From Hybos culiciformis (Eukaryota; Arthropoda; Insecta; Diptera; Hybotidae), in contig OZ023273.1 in the NCBI GenBank assembly GCA_964007475.1, positions 49,415,525 to 49,479,524 on the forward strand: a DNA stretch of 64,000 nt, in the 5' to 3' direction. Both the position numbers and the translations under genes were made by a program. Positions 10,721-20,298 of the stretch are shown here, piece after piece; position 1 is the first letter of the stretch, and every line of letters begins with the position of its first letter. Under the pieces are notes generated by a model. The model had not been told where the DNA came from. It was given only the letters and a program-made list of their open reading frames with translations, and searched no databases.

Positions 10721-13700
10721 GCAGACCCGCAGACACGTTGTTGTGGAACACACGTTTTAAGTGAAATTTTTATAGGAGCTAGTTATTTTATAAATTTGAG
10801 AAAATATCTAGAAGAATTAATATTTATCATTTCTACTTATTCAACACTTAAATTGTATGAAATCGAATGATGTCCTTCCCTTAAACAGGTTTCCAAACCA
10901 AACCAAATTTGTGTTTTTATCCATTTCCTCTTTTTATGAATCAAATCGGAAGAACTTTTGAAGTCCGCCCCCATGGGAGGTCCCTGGGTAGGAGGATAAC
11001 AAATTTTTTGTTACGAAATTTGAGTATAATCAGTTCCTCTTTTTACATACCAAATTTGAATGAAATCGGGTAGGAGGTTCCTGGGTAGGAGGTCAACAAA
11101 TTTTTTGTTACGAAGTTTGTGTGTTATTATTTCCTCTTCTTACGAACCATACTACGAAATTTGTGTGTTATCAGTTCCTCTTTTTAAATACGAAATTTGA
11201 ATGAAATCGGACAAACTGCTAAAGTCCGCCCCAAGGGGAGGTCCCTGGGTAGGAGGTTAACAAATTTTTTATTACGAAATTTCTGTGTGTTATCATTTCC
11301 TCTTTTTACACACCAAATTTGAATGAAATCGGACGAACTTTTAAAATCCGCCCCCCAGGGGAGGTCCATGGGTAGGAGATCTCTGGATAATAGGTCCCTG
11401 GGTAGGAGGTCCCTGGGTAGGTGGTCATCAAATTTTTTGTTACGAAATTTGTGTGTAATCAGTTCTTCTTTTAACATACCAAATTCGAATGAATTCGGAC
11501 GAACTTTTAAAGTCCGTCGCGAGCGGAGGTCCCTGGGTCAACAAATTTTTTGTTACGGAGGTCCCGGGGGAGGTCCCGGGGTAGGCCCCTCGGTAGGAGG
11601 CCAATCAAATTTTAAAATAGATAAATATAACGACCCCCGACCTGACACAAAGACATGGTGTAAGTTTGAAAACGATCGGTTGAGCGGTTTAGGAGCCTAT
11701 TCGGAACATACACATACAAACATACAACTTCTGCTTTATATATATAGACTAACTGTACCCGCACACACGTTGCTGTGGAACACACGTTTTAAGTGAAATT
11801 TTTGTTGTCGGATTGATGTACAATTATAAGAGCTAGTTATTTTATAAATTTGGGAAAATATCTAAGAAGAATTAATATTTATCACATCTTCTTATTATTG
11901 ATATCCTTCCCTTAAACAGGTTTCAAAACCAAACCAAATGTGTGATTTTATCCATTTCCTCTTTTTATTAAACAAATTTGAATGAAATCGGAAAAACTTT
12001 TGCAGTCATCCCCTGGGTAGGGTGACATTCAAATTTTAAAATAGCCTATAACGATGCCAAGACAAAGAGACGGTGTAAATTTCGAAACGATCGGTTGAGT
12101 GGTTTAGTTTTTAATATTTTGCAGTTATATTAGTAATAAAGAAATTGATTTCTATATATTCGAAGAGACCCCCTAAAAATGGAGGCCAAATTTTTTGTTA
12201 CGAAATTCGTGTGTTTAATCATTTTTATATACCAAATTTAAATGAAATCAGACAAACTTTTGAAATCCTCCCCTAGGGTAGTAGGTCAATAAATTTTTTG
12301 TTACGAAATCATTTCCTCTTTTTACATGTCAAATTTGAATGAAATCGGAGATCAACAAATTTTTTGTGACGAATTTTGTGTGTAATCAGTTCCTCTTTTT
12401 ATATATCAAATTTGAATGAAATCGGGTAGGAGGTTAACAAATTTTGTGTTACGAAATTTATGTGTTGTCATTTCCTTTTCTTACGAACCATGGGCGGTCG
12501 CTGGCTAGGAGGTCAACAACTTTTTTGTGACGAAATTTGTGTGTAATCAGTTCCTCTTTTTACATATCAAATTTGAATGAAATCGGAGGAACTTTTGAAG
12601 TCCGCCCCCAGGGGAGATCTCTGCGTAGGAGGTCTCTGGGTAAGAGGTCTCTGGGTAAGAGGTCTCTGGGTAAGAGGTCTCTGGGTAAGAGGTCTCTGGG
12701 TAAGAGGTCTCTGGGTAAGAGGTCTCTGGGTAAGAGGTCTCTGAGTAAGAGGTCGCTGGGTAGGATGTCAACAAATTTTTTGTTAAGAAATTTTTGTGTA
12801 CGTACCAAATTTGAATGAAATCCGACGAACTTTTAAAGTCCGCCCCGAGATGAGTTCCCTGTGTAGGATGTCAACAAATTTTTTGTTACGAATTTTGTGT
12901 GTAATTTTACTTACCAAATTTAAATGAAATTGGACGAACTTTTAAAGTCCGCCCCCAGGGGGTCTCTGGGTAGGACGCCCTTGGGTAGGAGGTCCTTGGG
13001 TAGGTCCTTGAGTAGAAGGTCCCTGGGTAGGAGGTCCCTGGGTAGGAGGTCCCTGGGTAGGAGGTCCCTGGGTAGGAGGTCAAAAAATTTTTTGTTACGA
13101 AATTTGTATGTAATCAGTTCCTCTTTTTACATACCAAATTTGAGTGAAATCAGACGAACTTTTGAGGTCCACCCCAGGGAGGTCTCTGGGTAGGAGGTCC
13201 CTGGGCAGGAAGTCAACAAATTTTTAGTTACGAAATTTGTGTAATCAGTTCTTCTTTTTACTTACCAAATTTGAATGAAATAGGGCGAACTTTTAAAGTG
13301 CGTCCCCAGGGGAGGTCTCTGGGTAGGAGGTCGCTGGGTAGGAGGTCATCAAAATTTTTGTTACGAAATTTGTGTGTAATCAGTTCCCTTTTTTTCGTAC
13401 CAAATTTGAATGAAATCGGACGAACTTTTAAAATTAGCCCCGGGGGGAGATCCCTGGGTAGGAGGTCGCTGGGTAGGAGGTCAACAAATATCTTGTTACG
13501 GAATTTTCACTTCCTCTTTTTTACGTACCAAATTTAAATGAAATCAGGCGAACTTTTGAAGTCCACCCCCGGGGGAGGTCCCTGGGTAGTAGGCCAATCA
13601 AATTTTAAAATAGCCTATAACGAACCCCGACCTCACACAAAGACATGGTGTAAGTTTGAAAACAATCGGTTGAGCGGTTTAGGAGCCTATTCGGATCATA

Positions 13701-13760
13701 CAAACATACAAAGATACAACTTCGGTTTTATATTATATATATAGATAGATAGATAGATAA
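10721..13760 (+). repeat. Complex minisatellite block inside dispersed retroposon- or Helitron-like repeats
   Basis: About 15 copies of a roughly 100-150-bp unit occur. Each unit contains aaattttttgttacgaaatt, tgtgtgtaatcagttcctc, accaaatttgaatgaaatcg, then acttttaaagtccgcccc and a variable number of 15-bp ggtccctgggtagga motifs. A 'head' (gttgtggaacacacg and about 200 bp following) occurs at about 10735 and 11770. A 'tail' (gatcggttgagcggtttagg, then catacaaacatacaac) occurs near 11675, 12090 (partial) and 13665, ending in TATA/GATA simple repeats. This suggests two or three nested or tandem copies of one mobile unit. The tail resembles the 3' ends of many insect RTE-like or non-autonomous elements, but the class is uncertain. 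Confidence 0.75.
12631..12765 (+). repeat. 15-bp minisatellite, nine tandem copies
   Basis: Nine head-to-tail units of ggtctctgggtaaga run without a gap; the last two carry single changes. Because 15 is divisible by three, all frames stay open and give RSLGK- or LPRDL-type repeat peptides on both strands. These are artefacts. A second run of four ggtccctgggtagga units is at 13019-13078. Confidence 0.95.
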
Positions 13761-13765
13761 TAGAT
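13741..13765. repeat. (GATA)n-like microsatellite
   Basis: atagatagatagatagataa closes the last tail copy of the minisatellite block. Such simple-repeat ends are typical of non-LTR-type tails. Confidence 0.8.
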
Positions 13766-15590
13766 AATTTGAATTAAATTGGCAAATTTAAAAGATAAAT
13801 TGATTTTTGTTTATTTGAAATTACAGTGCTATTTCTCAATATCGTGCAACATCACAATTATACTAGGAACGAAAATAATAAATTTAAAATTTAAATTTAT
13901 ATGTATTTTTTTGTAATTCAGTTTCAAAAATTCTTAGGCATTTTAAAAATTCAAAGATTTTAAATCTTGTATTGTACTTAAAGTTTAAGTCTAAATATGA
14001 ATTGTTATATAACATGAATAAAAAAATAAATAAAAAAAATGTTAAAAAAATGTTAAAATTGTATTCATTCCATCCTAATGAAATAATACTTAGTTAAAAA
14101 CATAAAAGAAACTTACAACACATACACTTCAAAAACCGTATAAATCAGGCACAAAACATATAATATACTTTTAAAAAACTCTATATAAATTTTAACTCAA
14201 TGTTTTTCTTACACGCATTTATATTTTCTTTTTTTTTATATGAATTGTACATAAACGTACAATTCATGAAAATACTACCATTATAAATTGAATTTGTACT
14301 TTCATTTCAAATAAAGTAACAACATCTTCATTTATACTTTGAAAAATACATTAATGAAGTATATATATGCGTTTTTTTTTTCAACATTTCGATTTAAGAT
14401 GTTTTCTGATATTTTTCCTTTCCTGTCCTTAGAAACCTTAATAAAACAAAAGGCGCGGCACGAGAGCATATTTATTCACTAATTTTTTTTCGAAATCTAT
14501 TTCAGCCCTTATTCTGGTCTTTGCGCACTATCCGAGTCTATCATACAAACTAATTTTCATTAGAATTCTTTTAGAAAAAATTAAAATATAGGTACGTTAG
14601 TTTTATATAAGCAAATTATTTAAACATTTGACGGGTTGAAACCTTTTGACTTCCAAACCCGAAATCATAGAATCTCATCCTTAAGGCGAATGAAATTGTA
14701 GATATTTTGTCATTCAAATTTAGTGTTTTATTAATCATAACAACTTAATTAAGTAGCATAAGATTGGACGGATCAAAATTTAAAAAAAAACATATTTTTA
14801 AATTCGTATATATTCTCTCATGATATATATGCTTCGCAATAATGAAAAGCTCATTATTTATAGACGCTGTAATTGAATTATCTCATCTTAAAAGTTTTAA
14901 ATCTTAAAAAAAAACATTCAAATTCAATAATTTTCATAGTTCATTCAAATTTTCACCAGGCAGGAATTTTTTGTCTCAAAATTATTTATTTACATAACTT
15001 AAAAAAATTTATTTTAAAATAATTTATGATTTTCTTTCTTCTTTAACCATTAAAAATATAACAATTATAATTTGTTAAAAAAAATAAATCTCAAAGGTCA
15101 AAGAATTAACGTTTTTTAGCTTTATTCCGACTTCTTAATTAAAACAAGCAAAGAAGTTAAAAAGAAAATTTGAATTAATTCAAATTTTCGAAGGGAGGTA
15201 CAAGAACTTAGTACAATTCTTTGATTAGCATTTTTATCGAAAATATAGCATATTCAATTGTAGAACACATAGGATTCATCTTGGATAAAAATTGCTTAGC
15301 GATATCTTACACAGAAACATTGTTCGAACGATATAAGTCCGAAATATTAAAAATTTTAGCCATTCTAGGTTCACTGAGCCAAAAAAGGCGTATCAAATTT
15401 TAGGACTTTTGGCATTAAATCAAGTTCTAGTATTTTTATACACAAGACAACAACAAATTCTTTTTTTTTTTTATAAAAAAAAACAATATTTAAGTTCTTT
15501 CGGTATCATATCAAGTACAAACTGCTCTAAAATCGTAAAATTAATGCCCATAAGCATAATTTTTATGCCCAGAGGCATAATTTTTAGTAC
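13766..15590. other. AT-rich DNA without recognisable genes
   Basis: Only AT-rich sequence is present. A short perfect palindrome lies near 14245-14270 (tgaattgtac / gtacaattca). The ORF beginning at 15221 has no recognisable domain. I could support no RNA gene. Confidence 0.5.
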
Positions 15591-15599
15591 CAAGAGAAT

Positions 15600-15760
15600 T
15601 AATGTTCGAATTCCGACGAAGGCATAAGAAAAATGTATACGATATTTATATTTTCTATTTTATGTACATGCATAATTTTATTACTATGGCCTAATGGTAG
15701 AGTGGTTGATTGAAATGCTAAAGACCGAGGATCGAATCCCGAAGACGGCATAAGAGAAAT
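15600..15760 (+). other. tRNA-like module with a duplicated B-box half
   Basis: At about 15690-15756 the order is tggcctaatggtagagtgg (A-box-like), gattgaaatgctaaagacc, and aggatcgaatcccg (B-box-like), followed by gcataagagaaataa. An extra, diverged B-box half (gttcgaattccgac then gcataagaaaaatg) sits about 130 bp upstream near 15603, so the 3' half is duplicated. The shared upstream motif atattttctattttatgta lies at about 15648-15666. The segment gattg.aatgctaa.ac matches the 7422 and 61371 copies, pointing to a common tRNA-derived ancestor. It is not a functional tRNA by inspection. Confidence 0.6.
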
Positions 15761-15803
15761 AAACAAGAAATTTGAAATAAAAAAAAACATATGTGAGTCT
15801 CGG

Positions 15804-16463
15804 TACACACGGAAGAAGTGAAACTTCATGGCAAGTAGTATATTCTGGGAAGGCTTAATAAATATTTAAAATGGCCAAATGCATTAAGACATGACGCCGA
15901 TCGATTTGTTCGACGGCGACTAGTTGATTTTTGTCCTTCGGCCAGTCGGCTTAAAATTACTTGTTTTGGAGGAATTTGGCGGCTTAGAAAAAATTTTAAA
16001 AAAAATAATAACCAGCGACTACTTAGAGATAAAAACATTTAAAAATTTAATGGTATAATGGCTTTTAAATTATTTCAAAAAGGCTAGATTTATGGCTGCA
16101 TGGCAACACTGATTGCCACATGATTTCTACTATATTTTAAGTTGTAAACACAATTCCGGTTACAACTATATTATTAGCGCCAATAATGTATGAAAAAACA
16201 GCAGCGTGGCTTAAATTATGTTTTCTTTTTGTTGCCCGAAAAGTTTAACCTAAAATAACTTTTTCAAATATGCCTGAAAAATTTCATATTTATTAGTACC
16301 TCTTCTGAAAAGAAAGCGGCTGTCGGTTTTATCATTCTGAAAAGGAAGCGGCTGTCGGTTTTATTTATTTATTTTTTTTTTTGACAATAATCGTCACATT
16401 TTTGACACTTACATTTTTTTCACTCTCAATCACAATGCCCTTAAAGAAGTTTCACTTCAAAAA
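15804..16463. mobile_element. Inverted-repeat element, about 660 bp
   Basis: gaagtgaaacttc near 15814 is matched by gaagtttcacttc near 16448, a perfect 13-bp inverted pair. Upstream of the left copy is tacacacggaa, which resembles the tacac-start TIRs of the other elements in this window. The interior contains gacgccgatcgatttgttcg and cgacggcgac. A tandem 30-bp duplication (aagcggctgtcggttttat, twice) lies at about 16293-16357. There is no transposase-like ORF. The right terminus is uncertain because it runs into poly-A-rich DNA. Confidence 0.45.
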
Positions 16464-16561
16464 AAAAGAAATAAATAAAAATAAAAAATAAAAAAATTAA
16501 AATAAAAAAAATTTTTTTCTTTTTTATAAAAATTATAATCCCAAAAGGCATTGATTTTAGT

Positions 16562-16584
16562 AAAACCGTCATTGGACGGTTTTT
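16562..16584. other. Perfect 9-bp hairpin
   Basis: aaaaccgtc, loop attg, gacggtttt. It is a compact stem in AT-rich surroundings. It resembles a bacterial terminator, but no bacterial gene context exists here. Confidence 0.4.
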
Positions 16585-18458
16585 GTTGCGGAAAATACAT
16601 GATCTTATGCATTTTTACATGATTTTAGCACGTTTTTTATCTCAGTGATATGACCAATCAAAAATTATAAAGTTTTATAATTTTTATTACTCCTCCGAAT
16701 AATTTTCTTTTTGAACTTATATTATTAACATCGTCCATCCAAGAATTTATTGTTAATAATGCATACTTATAATGTAAAATAATAAAAAAAATTCATTGAT
16801 TTATAACACGGTTAAACGAATATTATGTTTGAAAAAAAAATACTAAGGCTGAAAACTAATTTAAATAAGCGTTAAGAGTTTTATATGAAAACAAATAATA
16901 ATTGTTTATTAATTTTTAACTTTTTTAGAAATATTTTAAGCTATTTTCCATGACAATGGATTAAAAAATATCAATTACAAAAATATATAAATTTTTTGAT
17001 TTAAAATAATTTGAATTTTTTTTTTTATCTCTTTTCAGGTTCAAAAAATACAAAATATCATACAAAATATCAACAAAACATTAAAGTGATTTCAAAATGC
17101 TAAAATTTTATCCATCGAAAATAATGGTTTTTAAAATCTAAAACTAAAAAAAAATAAGGAACCATTGTAAAGCAAAAAGCAAAAATAACATTTTCGAAGA
17201 TAATAATAACTATAAAATTTCTTCTATGAGTATCAAGAAGGTTAAAAATTCAATTTTATTCTTTTTTATCTGTTCAATTTTCTCATTATTATAACTTCAA
17301 AACATTTCTTTGAATTTTCGCATTATTTGGTCCTGTTTGAAAAAAAAAAGATTTAAACCTTTTTTTTTTGGGAAAAAAGATCGCGCTAACATTATCATTT
17401 GATTTTATGGAATTTTTTTTTTTTTTTTTCATCTTAAAGTAATAAAAAATATAGTGAAAGCACTTTTTGAATACCCCTTTTTTTTTAAATTATATGTCAC
17501 ATGAGAAAGTACTATTGTACAATAGATTGTTAAATACATTTTACAATAGACTGCTAAGCTGCCATTTATGAAATTTTAAAAACTTGCAAGTTGTATATGT
17601 ATATTTACTTTGAAGTGAGGAATAGTAGTTCGAATGCTCTATACGACTTAATTATGTTTCTTCAAAATCAGTACTAGGAAGTAACAATTTGGCCTTCATT
17701 ACAAAAGTTCTTCGATAACCTTTAAAAACTGATAGTGCAGCGTAAACACTATTCTTTTATAATCCAATCCCTCTCAAAAATTATGAAAAATTATAATAAA
17801 TGCCGTATATGGCAGTTTCCATACATTTAAAATAAAAAAAATTAATAAGATTGGAAAATTCTGTAAAACAGGAATTTGGACTCCAATTTTTAGACTATAC
17901 ATTGACAGACAATATCCAAAAATATAGGTTCATAAAATTGATTAGAAATAACTATAATGAAAAAAAATTCTCGATATTTTTCTGAAAAAAAAAAATTGTT
18001 TTAAATAAAATAAAGTAGGTAAGTTCATATTATGTACTACCTACTACATACATATTTCCATTACTTCGAACACTGAAATTAAAAACTTTTATTTATTTTT
18101 GCAAAATATCTTCCACCAGAATGGCTGAATAAGTGTAGATAGTTTTTATTTTTTCCTTCATTCACATGAATCGAATTTCATAAAGGTGTTCACATACAGC
18201 AATACGTTGGAGTAATCACAAATACAGCGATATATTTGATTTTTTATTTTTTTTTTAATTTGGAATTCAATGTAGCCGTCGACGGAATACAAAATAGAAA
18301 AATTTCTAATATATCGTCCAGACGATAAAATCGCTTGTAGCTAGTAACTCAAATCGTATTCATTATCATACAAATATATGGTGGCTATTTTTTTTTCTGT
18401 CAGTCGTTTGTAGGTTGTATCCTTGTATCCCTAACTCTGTTTATACCTTAATTTACAG
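16585..18458. other. AT-rich upstream region of the Ig-family gene
   Basis: No ORF or repeat of note was found. Near the right end, tcagtc at about 18400 fits a loose arthropod initiator consensus, and atttacag at 18451-18458 could be a splice acceptor. Neither can be chosen as the true start of the transcript from sequence alone. A short perfect palindrome (tatcgtc/gacgata) lies near 18311-18326. Confidence 0.4.
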
Positions 18459-19167
18459 TTCCTTTCCAATGAACACATTTTAAAAATATATTATGATGTA
18501 ACAAACTATTTATGTACATAAGATATTTATTTAAATAAAAGTATATTTATATATATTATTACAAAAAAATATATATAGATATTTATTTGAACTATTGTAA
18601 TAATTGAGAAAAAGCTATAAAAATGTTGAAAAAAAATATTAAAAAAATAAGTTACAAGAATAGTGGTAATTTGAATCGTTATGAACAGAAAAAGAAAATA
18701 ATAAAGAATAAATTCAATGAACATTCTTGGAAAGTTTTTCAAGAGCCATCCATAGATACGAATAATAATTTTTTATCTTCAAAATCAATAACATCCTTAA
18801 CTGAAAATAATAATAATAATAATAGTGAAAATAATAATAATAAAAATAATAAAAAATATACGACCATTAAGAAAAATATTTTTGAATCAAATATGCAACC
18901 TCAGAATACATTTACTACTAATGATGATATCGTCAAACAAAAAAATCTAATGTCTGATAATAATTGCGATATTTAATTGAATTCAAAGTTTTTAATATTT
19001 AATAATAATGATACTAATAATGAAACCACAACAACCATAATGTCTTCACCAGACTCAGTGAATCATCATTTAACGATGAGATTAACAAGAGATTCTAGTC
19101 TGGAAAATGATAAAAATAAAAATGAAATAAATAATCAATTTACAAAATTAATAAAAACATTTGATTC
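18459..19167 (+). promoter_or_regulatory. Putative 5' leader of the Ig-family gene, with uORFs
   Basis: This segment directly precedes the signal-peptide ATG and differs from its surroundings. It is rich in AAT/AAC/ACC triplets and keeps long open frames for nearly 600 bp. Its left limit is set at a possible acceptor (tttacag) and is tentative. Two upstream ORFs lie in the same reading frame, separated by a single TAA. If transcribed, the uORFs would be expected to reduce initiation at the downstream ATG, whose own context is weak (T at -3). An alternative is that the segment codes an N-terminal region through an unseen splice. Confidence 0.35.
18623..18976 (+). CDS. uORF1, or coding sequence of an Asn-rich peptide
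   Basis: A 117-codon ORF with A at -3 of its ATG. The peptide is basic at the N-terminus (MLKKNIKKISYKNSG), then Ser/Thr/Asn-rich with a poly-Asn tract at about residues 63-76 coded mostly by AAT. I recognise no domain. It ends at TAA (18974-18976), and the same frame stays open for a further 79 codons with similar Asn/Thr/Ser composition. That makes an in-frame stop within a once-longer ORF, or stop readthrough, conceivable. It lies just upstream of the signal-peptide exon and in a different frame. Reading it as a leader uORF is the conservative choice; low-complexity chance is also possible. Confidence 0.3.
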   Translation: MLKKNIKKISYKNSGNLNRYEQKKKIIKNKFNEHSWKVFQEPSIDTNNNFLSSKSITSLTENNNNNNSENNNNKNNKKYTTIKKNIFESNMQPQNTFTTNDDIVKQKNLMSDNNCDI

Positions 19168-19216
19168 ATGTTGTTATCAAATAAAAAAACTAAACAAATT
19201 AATAATTTATATATAA
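19040..19216 (+). CDS. uORF2 overlapping the signal-peptide ATG
   Basis: A 58-codon ORF that starts MSSPDSVNHHLTMRLTRDSS and overlaps the start of the downstream coding exon (19168) in another frame. It is in the same frame as uORF1 and directly continues that frame after one TAA, which is followed by 21 sense codons before this ATG. A uORF that overlaps the main start normally represses it. No domain is recognised and coding is unproven. Confidence 0.3.
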   Translation: MSSPDSVNHHLTMRLTRDSSLENDKNKNEINNQFTKLIKTFDSCCYQIKKLNKLIIYI

Positions 19217-19312
19217 AAAGACGTAATAAAAAAATTGTATCATTAAATTTTTTATTATTATCATCAATTTTAAGTTTAATTTTATTAATTACTGCCGCTG
19301 ATGTTAAAACAG
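19168..19312 (+). CDS. Signal-peptide exon of a putative immunoglobulin-superfamily cell-adhesion gene
   Basis: The first ATG after an in-frame TGA (19162) opens a 48-codon segment. It has a basic stretch (IKRRNKKI), then a hydrophobic core (LNFLLLSSILSLILLITA), then ADVKT and a clean donor g|gtaagt at 19312/19313. The long basic n-region followed by 18 apolar residues fits a signal peptide or anchor. The exon ends in phase 1, which matches the Ig exon at 63055 and would form a Gly codon across the junction. ATG context is weak, so a start further upstream by splicing is possible. No other Ig-type exon was recognised in between. Confidence 0.55.
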
Positions 19313-20298
19313 GTAAGTGACCAAAGAATTTAAATTATTAACATTAGATTATTAATAAGATCAATAAAATAAATTTATAACCTGTAAGTAGAGGAATTAA
19401 CTAGTTATTTAAAACCAGCAGTAAGAACTCCTTCCAATATTTGCAAGAAATTTTAACGCTTTTATATTTTCTTCGAGTTAAATTTAGTCTGTTTTCCATC
19501 ACTTCGAAACTAATTTAATCATTTTTTTTTCGATGGATCCTTCCACATCATCTGTAAAAATTTAAATTTTTAACCTTACATATTAAGTTTATTATTTTCT
19601 TCAAGAATGGAATTACAATTTAATTCTTTTTTAAATTATTTGATGATTTTTTAAATTGATTAAAGCACTTCTGGCCTTCGATGGATTTACATTTGATAAA
19701 GAAAATTTTCTACATTTAATGATAACAGAACTTTGAACAGTAGTCTTTGAGTAGTCTTTAAAGCATCTATCATGAATCTCATTCTGGTTCTTCTATCGCA
19801 TTTTAGAATTGATCTCATTGACCTGTTTTTTAGCTTTCGTGATCCATTGTTCATCAAAAAAAAATTTATAATCGAAATGTAGGAAAATTATAGCAATTCA
19901 CATATTCTATATATAGTAACTTCAATTCCACGAATTTTTCCTAGACAAAGTTAATTTTCTTAGAAAATTTTAAAAAGTTAATTCTAAGAATCAAGTATCT
20001 AAAAAAAGAAAATATTGAAGAAAAAAAAAACGGAAAAATTCATAATTCTTGAATTATATTTCTTTGTTCATTGTTTACATTAGGAGCTGTAGAAATAGAA
20101 ATACGTCTTATTTTAAGATGTTACCCCGTAAAATATATCTTATGATTAAGGTTAAAAATATATACCTACATGATTCTTATCTTTTAGATGATTTGAAAAA
20201 ATAATTTGTATGTAAATTGTTTTTTTTTTTAAATATGTTGATACCTACTCATCCGAGTATATTGAGTTTTCATACTATAAAATCAGTAAAATTAAGTA

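Noticed and set aside
11323..11796. 157-codon ORF across the minisatellite block
   Set aside because: It reads through the repeat units and the repeat tail; the composition is explained by the repeats.
12537..12818. ORFs on both strands with RSLGK or LPRDL peptide repeats
   Set aside because: They follow from a 15-bp tandem repeat that keeps every frame open; there is no coding evidence.
16562..16584. Rho-independent terminator
   Set aside because: The hairpin is real, but there is no bacterial gene upstream and the context is an insect-like genome.
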